Below, piece after piece: positions 1 to 9,173 of a DNA stretch of 64,000 bases (position 1 is the stretch's first letter; each line of letters begins with the position of its first letter). A program made the translations under genes and the position numbers. Source of the stretch: Bacillota bacterium (lineage in GTDB: Bacteria > Bacillota > Clostridia > Lachnospirales > Lachnospiraceae); contig JAEZZO010000055.1 in the NCBI GenBank assembly GCA_023418475.1, forward strand, positions 61,042 to 125,041, in the 5' to 3' direction. The notes below the pieces were generated by a model, which was given only the letters and a program-made list of their open reading frames with translations, had not been told where the DNA came from and ran no database searches.

Positions 1-1
1 A

Positions 2-490
2 GCAAAGGAAACCACAGCTATGATTGAAGGATCGATTAAGAAGGCAGAAGGTGGTACTAAAATCGCAAATGAAACAGCACAGGCTTTAAATAAAATAGTA
101 AGCGGTGTGGAAAAGGTAGCTGTCCTGGTTCATAATATTGCAATTGCATCCAGTGAGCAGGCTTCGGGAATTTCGCAAATTAATCAAGGTATTATGCAGG
201 TGTCCCAGGTTGTTCAGACAAATTCAGCGACGGCACAGGAGAGCGCATCTGCAAGTGAAGAATTATCAAATCAAGCTGCTTTACTGAAAGAAACGGTAAG
301 TAAATATAAATTGAAAAAAATAGCAAAGAGGTCGGAGAGGTACGATGAACTCAGCCCTGAAGTATTGATGATGCTGGAGAATAGGAGTAATATGAAAAAA
401 GGCAGCCCGAAAAATGACATTGAAAATACGGATTTCATGAAATCAAAAGCTAAGATTATCTTAAATGATAAAGAGTATGGAAAATATTAA
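2..490 (+). CDS. Methyl-accepting chemotaxis protein, C-terminal end (5'-truncated by window)
   Basis: This is the last ~162 codons of a chemoreceptor; the frame is open to the left edge, so the gene starts outside the window. It shows the distal part of an MCP signalling coiled coil: repeated heptad-like Ala/Ser/Gln text including IASSEQASGISQINQGI and ATAQESASASEELSNQA, the typical descending methylation helix. After it comes a charged tail of about 65 residues ending DKEYGKY, with no obvious CheR-docking pentapeptide. The receptor would sit in the membrane and control CheA through CheW. The complete che set just downstream supports this. The sensory domain and ligand cannot be judged from here. 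Confidence 0.9.
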   Translation, partial: AKETTAMIEGSIKKAEGGTKIANETAQALNKIVSGVEKVAVLVHNIAIASSEQASGISQINQGIMQVSQVVQTNSATAQESASASEELSNQAALLKETVSKYKLKKIAKRSERYDELSPEVLMMLENRSNMKKGSPKNDIENTDFMKSKAKIILNDKEYGKY

Positions 491-569
491 CATTGCGTAT
501 TTCACTGTCTATAATAATATGTATAAAATTCCTCATAAATTTACAAAATAAAACTTTATCAGGCATACG

Positions 570-598
570 TTGACAGTATTTCTTCGGATTAGTATAAT
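570..598 (+). promoter_or_regulatory. Consensus sigma-A promoter before tetR-che operon
   Basis: TTGACA at 570-575 and TATAAT at 593-598 are separated by exactly 17 bases, a perfect housekeeping promoter. Transcription would begin near 605, about 35 bases before the TetR start codon. Nothing like a terminator lies between this promoter and the che genes, so it may drive the whole cluster. Confidence 0.85.
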
Positions 599-639
599 AT
601 ACATGGATTGTAAGTAATTACTACGGTAGGTGAAAGAAA

Positions 640-1227
640 ATGGGATTGAATTTACTGCACAGAAAAGAATATCTTGTAATGACAGCAATTGATATTATCG
701 ATGAGCTGGGAATACAGGGCTTTACAACAAGAGAGCTTGCGAGAAGACAGAGCGTTTCTGAAGCTACAATATTCCGGCACTATAAGAATAAGAATGAATT
801 ATTGCTGGCAGTACTAGATTATTACGCCCAGTTTGATGCAGATATTTTTCAATCCGTTCGGTTATCGGATTTAAAACCAATAGAGGCCATAAAATACAGC
901 ATGATGGCATATGCCGAATATTATGAAAACTATCCTGCGATTACTGCAATTACCCAGCTATATGATGTGCTTCGATATGATTCTGATTTGGCAGATAAGG
1001 TCAGAAAGATACAGCATTATCGGACAAGGATGCTTACCCAATTAATTGATACTGCTCAAATCGCAAGCGATATACCAAAGCAGTTTGACAGTGTGTATAT
1101 AGCAGTATTAATTCTGGGTTTTATGAGGGAGATTTTCCTGAACTGGAGGCTTGACGGGTATAGTTTTCCATTAAAGGAACGTATTAATGCAGCGCTGGAT
1201 ATGTATTTAGGCACTTTTCAAAACTAA
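640..1227 (+). CDS. TetR/AcrR family transcriptional regulator
   Basis: A 195-residue protein with an N-terminal TetR helix-turn-helix at about residues 10-58 (ITRELARR-like text GFTTRELARRQSVSEATIFR, then HYKNKNELL). The all-helical C-terminal part would be the ligand-binding and dimer domain. A ribosome site AGGTGAAAG precedes the ATG. It lies directly downstream of a perfect sigma-A promoter and 43 bases before cheY in the same direction, separated only by a small GC hairpin. It may autoregulate and thereby influence the chemotaxis genes; that link is inference from position. The ligand is unknown. Confidence 0.88.
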   Translation: MGLNLLHRKEYLVMTAIDIIDELGIQGFTTRELARRQSVSEATIFRHYKNKNELLLAVLDYYAQFDADIFQSVRLSDLKPIEAIKYSMMAYAEYYENYPAITAITQLYDVLRYDSDLADKVRKIQHYRTRMLTQLIDTAQIASDIPKQFDSVYIAVLILGFMREIFLNWRLDGYSFPLKERINAALDMYLGTFQN

Positions 1228-1241
1228 TCTGAAGTGAGAAA

Positions 1242-1254
1242 GCCGCGAAGCGGC
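1242..1254. repeat. GC-rich hairpin GCCGC-gaa-GCGGC
   Basis: A five-base-pair perfect stem with a GAA loop sits between the TetR stop and the cheY ribosome site. There is no T-run after it, so it is not a normal intrinsic terminator. It may stabilise or partly separate the tetR and cheY parts of the transcript. Similar small hairpins occur at 3759-3771 and 50926-50938. Confidence 0.5.
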
Positions 1255-1270
1255 ACCGTGGAGGTAACGA

Positions 1271-1624
1271 ATGAAAAAGGTTTTAGTTGTAGATGATGCA
1301 GCATTTATGAGAATGGCAATACGTAATATTATTGAAAAGCAAGGTTTTCAGGTTGTCGGAGAAGCTGAAAACGGTTTGCTTGCAGTCAGTAAATATAAAG
1401 AACTTAAGCCGGATCTTGTTACGATGGACATAACTATGCCGGATATGACCGGATTGGATGCATTGAAGGAGATTATGGCTTATGATCCCAACGCGAGAGT
1501 CGTAATGGTCTCCGCAATGGGCCAGCAGAATATGGTAATGGAAGCTATAATGGCCGGTGCGAAATCATTTATCGTAAAACCTTTTAAAGAGGAGCATGTT
1601 ATATTAACTTTAAATAAAATTTGA
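1271..1624 (+). CDS. cheY: Chemotaxis response regulator CheY
   Basis: A 117-residue single receiver domain with no output domain. The acidic pocket is D8/D9, the phospho-acceptor is D53 (TMDITMPDMTG), the switch Ser is in VMVSAMG near residue 81, and the conserved Lys is K103 (IVKPF). CheA would phosphorylate it, and it would then bind the flagellar switch. Length matches the CheY family. A GTGGAGG ribosome site precedes the ATG. It is the first che gene of the cluster and lies 23 bases before cheA. No flagellar genes are in the window, so its switch partner lies elsewhere. Confidence 0.93.
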   Translation: MKKVLVVDDAAFMRMAIRNIIEKQGFQVVGEAENGLLAVSKYKELKPDLVTMDITMPDMTGLDALKEIMAYDPNARVVMVSAMGQQNMVMEAIMAGAKSFIVKPFKEEHVILTLNKI

Positions 1625-1647
1625 CAGAATATTAAGGGAGTGTTGGG

Positions 1648-3726
1648 ATGGCAGATCAGTATACGAATGAACCTCTTTTAGATATGTTTCTTTTTGAAAC
1701 ATCACAGCTTCTGGAACAGTTGGAGCAATCTATACTGGAAAGTGAGAAGGAATGCTGTTTTACAGAAAATGCTATAAATGAAATCTTTCGGATCATGCAT
1801 ACCATCAAGGGTTCTGCCGCGATGATGCTGTTTGATGGTATTGCAAAGCTAGCACATTCTATCGAAGATTTGTTCTTTTATCTGAGAAAGGAAAAACCAG
1901 AACAGTATGACTGCTCGGGTCTTTCAGACCTTGTCCTGGAATGTGTGGATTTTATCAAGATTGAGGTTGAGAAAATTAAAGGAGGCAGTGCCGCCGATGG
2001 TAATAGTGATGAACTGATCCGTTCGATAGGGCATTTTTTAGAGAATCTTAAAGCCATCAATCAGGAAACAAGTAGTTCTGCACCGGAAGAAGCTGTTAAA
2101 TCTGAAAATCACAAACACACTTTCGAAGCAGAAGCGCATGGAACAAATCAATATTACATAAGCCAGGACAGACCTGCGGTGCCCTCCTACCCATATGCTT
2201 ATAAAGCAATTATACATTTTGAAGATGGCTGTGAGATGGAAAATATCCGTGCTTATACAGTCATCCATCATCTGCAAGATATCACCAAGGAAGTTTACTA
2301 CCTGCCGCAGGATATTATTGACAGTGACGAAAGTATCAATGTTATCCGCAAGGATGGTTTTCAGATATTTGTGAAAACGGATTATACTTATGAGAAAATG
2401 CAGGATTTCTTCCAACAAACCATTTTTTTGAAAGATCTGGACTTAATTCATCTGGAGGATGATAAGGAATTTGACCGATTCAGAAAAAAACCAGAAATTC
2501 ATCGGGAATTAACGGTTGAGAATCCGGTAAAGGTACCGGAAATTTCATCTTCAAGCACAGCTCAAAGTATTATTAGTGTCAGTGTTAACAAATTGGACAG
2601 GCTGATGGATCTCGTAGGTGAGATGGTTATCGCAGAGGCGATGGTAATACAAAATCCTGATCTTAAGGATCTTTCACTTAACAATTTTACGAAGGCAGCC
2701 AGACAGCTTAGCAAAATTACGGATGAAATACAGGATATGGTAATGTCAATACGAATGGTGCCGTTATCTGCAACCTTCACGAAGATGCACCGTATCGTTA
2801 GGGATATGTGTAAGAAGCTCGATAAGGAAGTACATCTTGATATCATAGGAGAAGAAACAGAAGTAGATAAGAATATTATAGAGCATATATCGGATCCACT
2901 TATGCATCTGGTTCGAAATTCGGTTGACCATGGTATCGAGACACCGGAAGAACGTATCGCGAAGGGTAAGCGCGGAGCAGGAGTTATTACCCTGGAAGCC
3001 AAGAATGCAGGGAGTGATGTTTTAATTATCGTAAGAGATGACGGTAAAGGCTTAAATAAGGACAAAATCCTGAAAAAGGCCAGAGAGAATGATCTCCTTA
3101 ATAAAAAAGAAGAGGATATGACGGATAAAGAAATCTATAATTTAATTCTTTTGCCTGGTTTTTCAACAAAGGATAAAGTTACCGAATTTTCAGGACGTGG
3201 CGTTGGTATGGATGTTGTAATGAAGAATATAGAAGCAGTTGGAGGCTCACTTTCCGTAGATAGTATCGGTGGTAAGGGTACTATTATTACGTTGAAAATA
3301 CCGTTGACATTAGCTATCATTGATGGTATGAACATTAAGGTTGGAGGGTCAAGATATACAATCCCTACCATTTCCATAAAAGAATCGTTCCGGCCAAAAG
3401 AAGGAGATATCTTTCAGGATCCGGATGGAAATGAAATGATAATGGTGAGAGGGAACTGCTACCAGGTAAGACGTCTGCATGAACTATTTAAAGTAAATAC
3501 TGAGATAATAAAGTTTTCCGAGGGTATTATCATCATGGTAGAACAGGACGAAAAAACAGTATGTCTGTTTGCGGATGAACTGCTGGGACAGCAACAGGTT
3601 GTAGTAAAGGCCTTACCGCAGTATATCCAGAACTTCAAGAAGATTAAGGGCCTTGCCGGATGCACTCTGCTAGGTGATGGCAGCATTAGTCTAATACTGG
3701 ATATAGGCAGAATGTTTAGTCACTAA
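1648..3726 (+). CDS. cheA: Chemotaxis histidine kinase CheA
   Basis: 692 residues with full CheA architecture. P1 Hpt domain: H51 in IMHTIKGSAAMM. P2-like response-regulator docking region at about 180-275. P3 dimerisation helices start with SVNKLDRLMDLVGEM. P4 ATPase has an N box HLVRNSVDHGIE and G boxes DDGKGL and FSGRGVGMDVV. P5 CheW-like regulatory domain runs from about 555 to the end. The kinase passes phosphate from ATP to H51 and on to CheY and CheB. No key residue is missing. It sits between cheY and cheW in one operon. The linker after P1 (about 115-175) is low in conservation. Confidence 0.97.
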   Translation: MADQYTNEPLLDMFLFETSQLLEQLEQSILESEKECCFTENAINEIFRIMHTIKGSAAMMLFDGIAKLAHSIEDLFFYLRKEKPEQYDCSGLSDLVLECVDFIKIEVEKIKGGSAADGNSDELIRSIGHFLENLKAINQETSSSAPEEAVKSENHKHTFEAEAHGTNQYYISQDRPAVPSYPYAYKAIIHFEDGCEMENIRAYTVIHHLQDITKEVYYLPQDIIDSDESINVIRKDGFQIFVKTDYTYEKMQDFFQQTIFLKDLDLIHLEDDKEFDRFRKKPEIHRELTVENPVKVPEISSSSTAQSIISVSVNKLDRLMDLVGEMVIAEAMVIQNPDLKDLSLNNFTKAARQLSKITDEIQDMVMSIRMVPLSATFTKMHRIVRDMCKKLDKEVHLDIIGEETEVDKNIIEHISDPLMHLVRNSVDHGIETPEERIAKGKRGAGVITLEAKNAGSDVLIIVRDDGKGLNKDKILKKARENDLLNKKEEDMTDKEIYNLILLPGFSTKDKVTEFSGRGVGMDVVMKNIEAVGGSLSVDSIGGKGTIITLKIPLTLAIIDGMNIKVGGSRYTIPTISIKESFRPKEGDIFQDPDGNEMIMVRGNCYQVRRLHELFKVNTEIIKFSEGIIIMVEQDEKTVCLFADELLGQQQVVVKALPQYIQNFKKIKGLAGCTLLGDGSISLILDIGRMFSH

Positions 3727-3750
3727 CAAATCGCAACCTCACTTTGCAAG

Positions 3751-3790
3751 TTTGTGCCTGTGCTGCGCACACGAACGAAAGATGCACAAA
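3751..3790. repeat. Nested inverted repeat between cheA and cheW
   Basis: An outer arm TTTGTGC (3751-3757) pairs with GCACAAA (3784-3790). Inside is a compact hairpin TGTGC-tgc-GCACA (3759-3771). There is no T-run, so it is more likely an mRNA processing or stability structure than a terminator. The inner stem is the same as one at 50926-50938 apart from its loop. Confidence 0.45.
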
Positions 3791-3816
3791 ATGCAGCGTG
3801 AAAAAGGAGAAAAAAT

Positions 3817-4308
3817 ATGGCAGATATCCTTGATAATACCTTTGATTTGGACGAAGATACACAGAAGGACAGATATCTAACATTTTTATTAGGGAACGAA
3901 TGTTATGGGATAGAAATCAGATATGTGACGGAAATCATTGGAATCCAGACAATTACTGAGATACCGGAACTTCCGGAATATGTGAAGGGAATTATTAATC
4001 TGAGAGGTAAAATTATACCGGTTGTAGATATTAGAATCCGATTTAAGAAGGAACCGAAAGAGTATAATGACAGGACCTGTGTAATTGTTGTAGAGCTTAG
4101 GGAACTGTCAATCGGGCTGATTGTCGATAGTGTGTCGGAGGTACTTACGATACTGGAACAAGATATCGTAGATCCTCCGCAGATGAGTAAAGGAAGCAAT
4201 CAATACATTAATAAAATTGGAAAAGTGGGTAGTGCGGTGAAACTGCTTCTGGATTGTGAAAGAATTCTTACAGATAATGACTTGGAGGATATCAATCAGA
4301 TCTTATAA
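3817..4308 (+). CDS. cheW: Chemotaxis coupling protein CheW
   Basis: A 163-residue CheW-fold protein that would bridge chemoreceptors and CheA in the signalling array. Family signatures include YLTFLLGNECYGIEI at the start of the domain, ITEIPELPEYVKGIINLRGKIIPVVDIR and LIVDSVSEVL. An AAAAGGAG site precedes the ATG. The short acidic N-terminal extension (about 18 residues) is not part of the core. It is separated from cheA by 90 bases holding a nested hairpin and lies 43 bases before the preferred cheR start. Nothing unusual is seen in the domain. Confidence 0.95.
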   Translation: MADILDNTFDLDEDTQKDRYLTFLLGNECYGIEIRYVTEIIGIQTITEIPELPEYVKGIINLRGKIIPVVDIRIRFKKEPKEYNDRTCVIVVELRELSIGLIVDSVSEVLTILEQDIVDPPQMSKGSNQYINKIGKVGSAVKLLLDCERILTDNDLEDINQIL

Positions 4309-4351
4309 GATGGGATAGCATTATTTGACATATGTAAAAGGGGCGGGAACG

Positions 4352-5167
4352 TTGATAAGCATAACCAAAAAAGAATTTAGCCAGCTGACAGCATTCATTA
4401 AGACTAATTATGGAATTCATTTGAAGGCAGAAAAGGAAGCACTTGTAATTGGCCGACTGCAGAATGTACTGGTTCAGAATGGCTTCAAAAGCTTCTCCGA
4501 ATATTATGATTATCTTATGGAGGATAAATCCGGTATTGCAGTGTCTACACTGCTGGATAAAATCACCACGAATCATACTTATTTTATGAGAGAGGCAGAG
4601 CATTTTTCCTGCTTTAGTGAGATAGTTCTGCCCTATCTGGAGAAAAAGGTTACAGATAGGGATCTACGAATATGGTGTGCAGGCTGTTCCTCGGGAGAGG
4701 AACCCTACACTCTCGCAATGATCATGGATGAATATTTTGAGAAAAATAGTCTATCCTGGGACAAGAAGATCCTGGCTACTGATATTTCGAACAGGGTGCT
4801 TGAGGAGGCTAAAAAAGGAGAATATGCTGTTAAGGATATTGAAACTATACCATCCAGATGGAAATTGAAATATTTTCACAAAATAGATACAGAAACCGCG
4901 GCACTTCATGATAGTATTAAAAATGAAGTTATTTTTCGGAAATTCAATCTTATGGAAACGGTTTTTCCTTTTAAAAAACAGTTTCATGTAATTTTCTGCA
5001 GGAATGTAATGATTTACTTTGATGAAAGAACCAGATATAACCTTGTTAATAAATTCTATCAGTTATTGGAGCCGGGTGGTTACTTCTTTATAGGGCATTC
5101 GGAAGCGGTCAATCGTGATGAAACCAATTTTAAGTATGTTATGCCCGCAGTTTATAGAAAAATATAA
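4352..5167 (+). CDS. cheR: Chemotaxis protein methyltransferase CheR
   Basis: S-adenosylmethionine-dependent methyltransferase that would methylate glutamates on chemoreceptors. From this start it has 271 residues, normal for CheR. An N-terminal helical CheR_N domain is followed by the catalytic domain with RIWCAGCSSGEEPYTLA (SAM site) and ILATDISNRVLEEA; VIFCRNVMIYF is the typical late motif. I chose TTG at 4352 because GGGGCGGG lies about five bases upstream and the protein then begins MISITKKEF. An in-frame TTG at 4325 would add nine residues but has a poorer ribosome site. It precedes cheB by 17 bases. Confidence 0.93.
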   Translation: MISITKKEFSQLTAFIKTNYGIHLKAEKEALVIGRLQNVLVQNGFKSFSEYYDYLMEDKSGIAVSTLLDKITTNHTYFMREAEHFSCFSEIVLPYLEKKVTDRDLRIWCAGCSSGEEPYTLAMIMDEYFEKNSLSWDKKILATDISNRVLEEAKKGEYAVKDIETIPSRWKLKYFHKIDTETAALHDSIKNEVIFRKFNLMETVFPFKKQFHVIFCRNVMIYFDERTRYNLVNKFYQLLEPGGYFFIGHSEAVNRDETNFKYVMPAVYRKI

Positions 5168-5184
5168 CTTGAGAGGAAACTCGA

Positions 5185-6201
5185 ATGGCAAAAAAAATAA
5201 GAGTTTTGATTGTTGATGACAGCATTTTGTTCAGAGAGGTTTTACAAAGAGGAGTTTCCTCTGATCCTGATATTGAAGTTGTTGCTACCGCAACAGATCC
5301 TTATGATGCAAGGGACAAGATAATCGCTTATGAACCGGATGTTATGACCTGTGATGTTGAGATGCCTAAAATGAGTGGAATTGAGTTTATACAGAAGCTA
5401 ATGCCGCAGTATCCACTTCCGATTATTGTTGTCAGCTCCACTTCAGGAACCGTGTTTGACGCTCTGGATGCGGGTGCCGTAGAGTTTGTCGGAAAACCCA
5501 ACTTATCATCGGTAAAAAGTGTGGAAACTTTTATTAATGACTTGATCTTAAAGATAAAAATTGCATCCAATGCCAGGATTCTAAAGTATAATGCCGATAA
5601 AACATCTGGTAAAGTGGAAAATGTAAAAACAGTAAGTAATAAATTAATTGCACTGGGAGCTTCAACCGGGGGAACAGAAGCTATTTACAGTGTATTAAAA
5701 AGCTTACCCAAAGAAACTCCGGGTATAGTGATAGTTCAGCATATACCACCCAACTTCTCCAGAATGTTTGCGGAAAGACTGAATACTTCCATTGATATGC
5801 AAGTGAGAGAAGCAAAAACCGGAGACTATGTTGAGAAAGGTCTTGTTCTGATTGCTCCGGGGGACAAGCACATGATTGTCCGCAGAATTGGTGAACGATA
5901 TAAAGTGGAATGCTTTATGGATGAGAAAGTCAATGGGCATTGCCCATCGGTGGATATATTATTTGAATCGGTAGCAAAGGAAGCCGGTAGAAATGCAGTC
6001 GGTATTATACTCACGGGGATGGGATATGACGGAGCCAAGGGACTGATGTCTATGAGAAGAAAAGGAGCACGTACAATTGGCCAGAATGAGAAAACCTGTG
6101 TTGTTTATGGCATGCCGAAGGTAGCTTATAATATTGGTGCGGTAGAAAAACAGGTACCGCTTGAGAATGTTGCGGCTACATTATATTCGATGTTAAACTA
6201 A
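5185..6201 (+). CDS. cheB: Protein-glutamate methylesterase CheB
   Basis: 338 residues: receiver domain (about 5-122, phospho-acceptor D57 in MTCDVEMPKMSG) joined to a CheB methylesterase domain (about 150-336). The Ser-His-Asp triad is visible as GASTGGTEA, VQHIPPNFS and TGMGYDGAKG. It removes receptor methyl groups and would be activated when CheA phosphorylates D57. A GAGAGGAAAC ribosome site precedes the ATG. Together with CheR it gives complete adaptation chemistry. Neither cheD nor cheC is next to it, unlike in many Firmicutes. Confidence 0.95.
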   Translation: MAKKIRVLIVDDSILFREVLQRGVSSDPDIEVVATATDPYDARDKIIAYEPDVMTCDVEMPKMSGIEFIQKLMPQYPLPIIVVSSTSGTVFDALDAGAVEFVGKPNLSSVKSVETFINDLILKIKIASNARILKYNADKTSGKVENVKTVSNKLIALGASTGGTEAIYSVLKSLPKETPGIVIVQHIPPNFSRMFAERLNTSIDMQVREAKTGDYVEKGLVLIAPGDKHMIVRRIGERYKVECFMDEKVNGHCPSVDILFESVAKEAGRNAVGIILTGMGYDGAKGLMSMRRKGARTIGQNEKTCVVYGMPKVAYNIGAVEKQVPLENVAATLYSMLN

Positions 6202-6357
6202 GATAGGAGTATCAACAGAGAGTTGCAAAAACCAGCCGCGATAGAGAACCCTTTTTCAAAAGCGCTTTACCGAATGTACAGCTGGTAGTATAACTTGCCT
6301 GTAATAGTTACAAAATTGTACGTATAAAGTATAGTGATTTTAAGGGTGAATAATGTG

Positions 6358-8670
6358 ATGAATGAAATAGTGATGAAAGAAAATGAGGGATTTTTAGCGG
6401 CTATTTTATCCAGTGTCGGTGACGGATTGATTTCAACTGACCTATCAGGTAAGATTGTATATATGAATCAGGTAGCTGAAGAAATCATAGAATGTAAGGC
6501 GGATAATGCATATCAGAAGGAATTTAAGAAAGTATTTCCGATTTATAATATTAAAACAGGAGAGCTGCTAAGCTGTCCTGTGGAATACGTACTTGAGAAG
6601 AAAGAAAAAACTGGGTTAGTGAATTATAGCGTGCTGCTCAGAGAGGACAAAATACCGAAATACATATCAGCTACCTGCACACCTGTCAGGTCAGGAAAAG
6701 GTAATATGATAGGAGTAGTAGTGGTATTTCGTGATATTACCAGAATTAAGGAACTTGAGATAAAAGCGAATGAAGCCAGTGAACACTGTTATAATATCTT
6801 AAATCAACTTCCTTTTGTCATATGGATGTCAGATGAGAACTTCCAGTTTAAATATACAAACAGGCCTGCAGGCAGTATTACTGGACTAGCGCTGGCAGAT
6901 ACTCCGATAAAAGAGTGGTTTGACCGGGTGCATCCAAGCGATATAAAAGAATTCACTCAAAATGCCACTGAGGCACGTAACCGGAAAGAGATGTTCATTC
7001 AGGAAGCCAGATTTCTGAGCAGTGATAAAAAGTATAAATGGTGTATGGTCATTGGTGCTCCATATCATGATCCAAGTGGAAAATTTGCAGGCTATATCGG
7101 TTCGTCCTATGATATTTCTCTTCAAAAGGAAGCGGAAGAGGATTTAAGACGTTATCAGAAGTTATTGATCACTGCCAAGGAAGCAGCAGAAACTGCAAAT
7201 AAAGCAAAAAGTGAATTTCTGGCAAATATGAGCCATGAGATAAGAACACCAATCAATGGAATTGCTGGTATGATTGATCTTACGCTGCTAACGCAGCTGA
7301 ATGCTGATCAGAGAGATAATCTTGTGACAGCGAAGGCTTGTGCGAATTCTTTAATTAAGATTGTAAATGACATTCTGGACTTCTCGAAAATGGAGGCGGA
7401 CAGGATGATTTTGGAGGAAATTAATTTTAATCTGAAGGATTTGATTGAAGAAATTGTGAGAGTGCATTCACCAAGAGTTACCGGTAAGGGATTAGAACTC
7501 AATTATATGTATTCGTCGGGAATTCCTCCGTTTTTGATTGGAGATCCCAATCGGCTGAAACAAATTTTAAATAATCTGATCAGTAATGCTGTAAAATTTA
7601 CAGATCGGGGTGAAGTAACTATTTCTATTAAAAATGTCTGTATTTCATCAGAGGAAGTAGATTTGAAATTTTCTGTTTCGGATACCGGGATAGGAATTGC
7701 CAATAAAGATCTCGGTCGTCTTTTCCATAGCTTTAGTCAAATTGAAAATACCTACACCAAAAAATACAGCGGTACCGGACTGGGCCTTGTTATTTCGAAA
7801 CAACTGGTCGAACGGATGGGCGGAAAGATAGAGATACATAGTGAAAAAGGAAAAGGAAGCACCTTTACCTTCTGTATCCGTTTTAAAATCGGTCATGCTG
7901 AAGATAAACAGACGCATGCGATACCTAATATTAATAAAGCAGCCAAACCTCTTAATATATTGCTTGCCGAGGATGACTTGATTAATCAGAAGGTTGCATA
8001 TAAAATGCTAATGGAGAAGGGACATATCGTAAGGACTGTTGCGAATGGTGCCGAGGCCGTGGAATATTTCACCAAAGAAAACTATGATGTGATTTTAATG
8101 GATATTCAAATGCCGGTGATGAACGGAATGGAAGCGTCACTGAAAATAAGGGAAATAGAGCAGGGAAGAACCAGAATACCTATAGTTGCTCTCACTGCAT
8201 ACGCATTACCCGGTGAAAAAGAAAAAATTTTAAGCGGAGGTATGGATGCCTATATATCCAAACCAATTCAATTGGAAGAGCTATTCCGGGTATTGGAAAA
8301 AGTGACGGCAGATAGGGGATATAGCACACCGGAAAATATAACACTGACAGAAGAAGGAGAAATAATATTTACCTATGATAAGCATAGGGGTGATAATCAA
8401 AAAACTCCTGTAGTAATCAATGAAATTGAGGACAGTATTCATGTGCTGGATGTAATAGCGGAAGGGAATGATATAATAGGCGTTGAATATATGGCAAATG
8501 AAATAAAGAAAATTTCAAATAGTATTGATGCTATCGATCTGAAAGACACAGCTTTTAAAATTGAATTAGCAGCCAGAAGAGGCAATTTGACAGAAGCCAG
8601 AAATTTTATTGATCAAATCAAGTATGAATTTAAACTGTATCATAATATGAATGAAGCAGAGAAACAATAA
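6358..8670 (+). CDS. PAS-PAS hybrid sensor histidine kinase with receiver domain
   Basis: A predicted cytoplasmic kinase of about 770 residues. Two PAS domains come first (about 10-125 and 140-270), then a coiled coil, a HisKA domain with the acceptor His in LANMSHEIRTPINGIAG (about residue 293), an ATPase domain with N box NNLISNAVKFTD and G boxes DTGIGI and GTGLGL, a receiver with acceptor Asp in LMDIQMPVMNG (about 582), and a C-terminal stretch of about 130 residues that may be a weak Hpt-like helix bundle. No membrane segment is seen. I prefer ATG 6358 because AAGGGTG lies just upstream; an in-frame GTG at 6334 would add eight residues. It follows the che genes and probably feeds the receiver protein next door. 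Confidence 0.85.
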   Translation: MNEIVMKENEGFLAAILSSVGDGLISTDLSGKIVYMNQVAEEIIECKADNAYQKEFKKVFPIYNIKTGELLSCPVEYVLEKKEKTGLVNYSVLLREDKIPKYISATCTPVRSGKGNMIGVVVVFRDITRIKELEIKANEASEHCYNILNQLPFVIWMSDENFQFKYTNRPAGSITGLALADTPIKEWFDRVHPSDIKEFTQNATEARNRKEMFIQEARFLSSDKKYKWCMVIGAPYHDPSGKFAGYIGSSYDISLQKEAEEDLRRYQKLLITAKEAAETANKAKSEFLANMSHEIRTPINGIAGMIDLTLLTQLNADQRDNLVTAKACANSLIKIVNDILDFSKMEADRMILEEINFNLKDLIEEIVRVHSPRVTGKGLELNYMYSSGIPPFLIGDPNRLKQILNNLISNAVKFTDRGEVTISIKNVCISSEEVDLKFSVSDTGIGIANKDLGRLFHSFSQIENTYTKKYSGTGLGLVISKQLVERMGGKIEIHSEKGKGSTFTFCIRFKIGHAEDKQTHAIPNINKAAKPLNILLAEDDLINQKVAYKMLMEKGHIVRTVANGAEAVEYFTKENYDVILMDIQMPVMNGMEASLKIREIEQGRTRIPIVALTAYALPGEKEKILSGGMDAYISKPIQLEELFRVLEKVTADRGYSTPENITLTEEGEIIFTYDKHRGDNQKTPVVINEIEDSIHVLDVIAEGNDIIGVEYMANEIKKISNSIDAIDLKDTAFKIELAARRGNLTEARNFIDQIKYEFKLYHNMNEAEKQ

Positions 8671-8739
8671 GATAAGTAAACATTAGTTATTTGGCATTTC
8701 ACCAAGGATTCTGCAAGAGATACACAGTGGAGGGTAAGA

Positions 8740-9147
8740 ATGAGAATATTAATTGCTGAGGATGATTTAATTAGCAGAAAGTTTTTATTTAAATTCCTTT
8801 CCGAATACGGCGAGTGTGATTTGGTAGTGGACGGTTTGGAAACATTGGATGCTTTTTTAATATCATTAAAAGAGAATAAACCATATGATTTAATCTGCCT
8901 GGACATTATGATGCCTAAGGTTGATGGGGTGAAAGTACTAAAGCACATGAAAGAGCTTGAAACCCAGAAGGGTATCCTTCCGGAGAAAAGAGCAAAAGTC
9001 ATTATGACAACAGCTCTGGCAGAGACGCAGTTTGTTAGAGATGCCTTTGAATTAGGCTGTGATGCTTATGCGGCAAAACCGATTGATACTGCAAAATTCA
9101 CAGAGGTTTTGGAAAAACTGGGACTGATACAAGGAAATATTACTTAA
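8740..9147 (+). CDS. Stand-alone response regulator receiver protein
   Basis: A 135-residue receiver without an output domain. The pocket is AEDD near residue 7, the acceptor Asp is in LICLDIMMPKVDG near residue 52, the switch Thr is in MTTALAE and the Lys is in AAKPIDT. A GGAGGG site precedes the ATG. It lies 69 bases after the hybrid kinase, so it is a likely phosphorelay or protein-interaction partner of that kinase. It has diverged from the CheY of this cluster and need not bind the flagellar switch. Confidence 0.88.
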   Translation: MRILIAEDDLISRKFLFKFLSEYGECDLVVDGLETLDAFLISLKENKPYDLICLDIMMPKVDGVKVLKHMKELETQKGILPEKRAKVIMTTALAETQFVRDAFELGCDAYAAKPIDTAKFTEVLEKLGLIQGNIT

Positions 9148-9173
9148 GAGGGAAATCAAAAGGAGGATGTAAA

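Noticed and set aside
2038..3686. Long antisense frames within cheA
   Set aside because: They lie opposite an intact CheA, have no ribosome sites and no recognisable domains.
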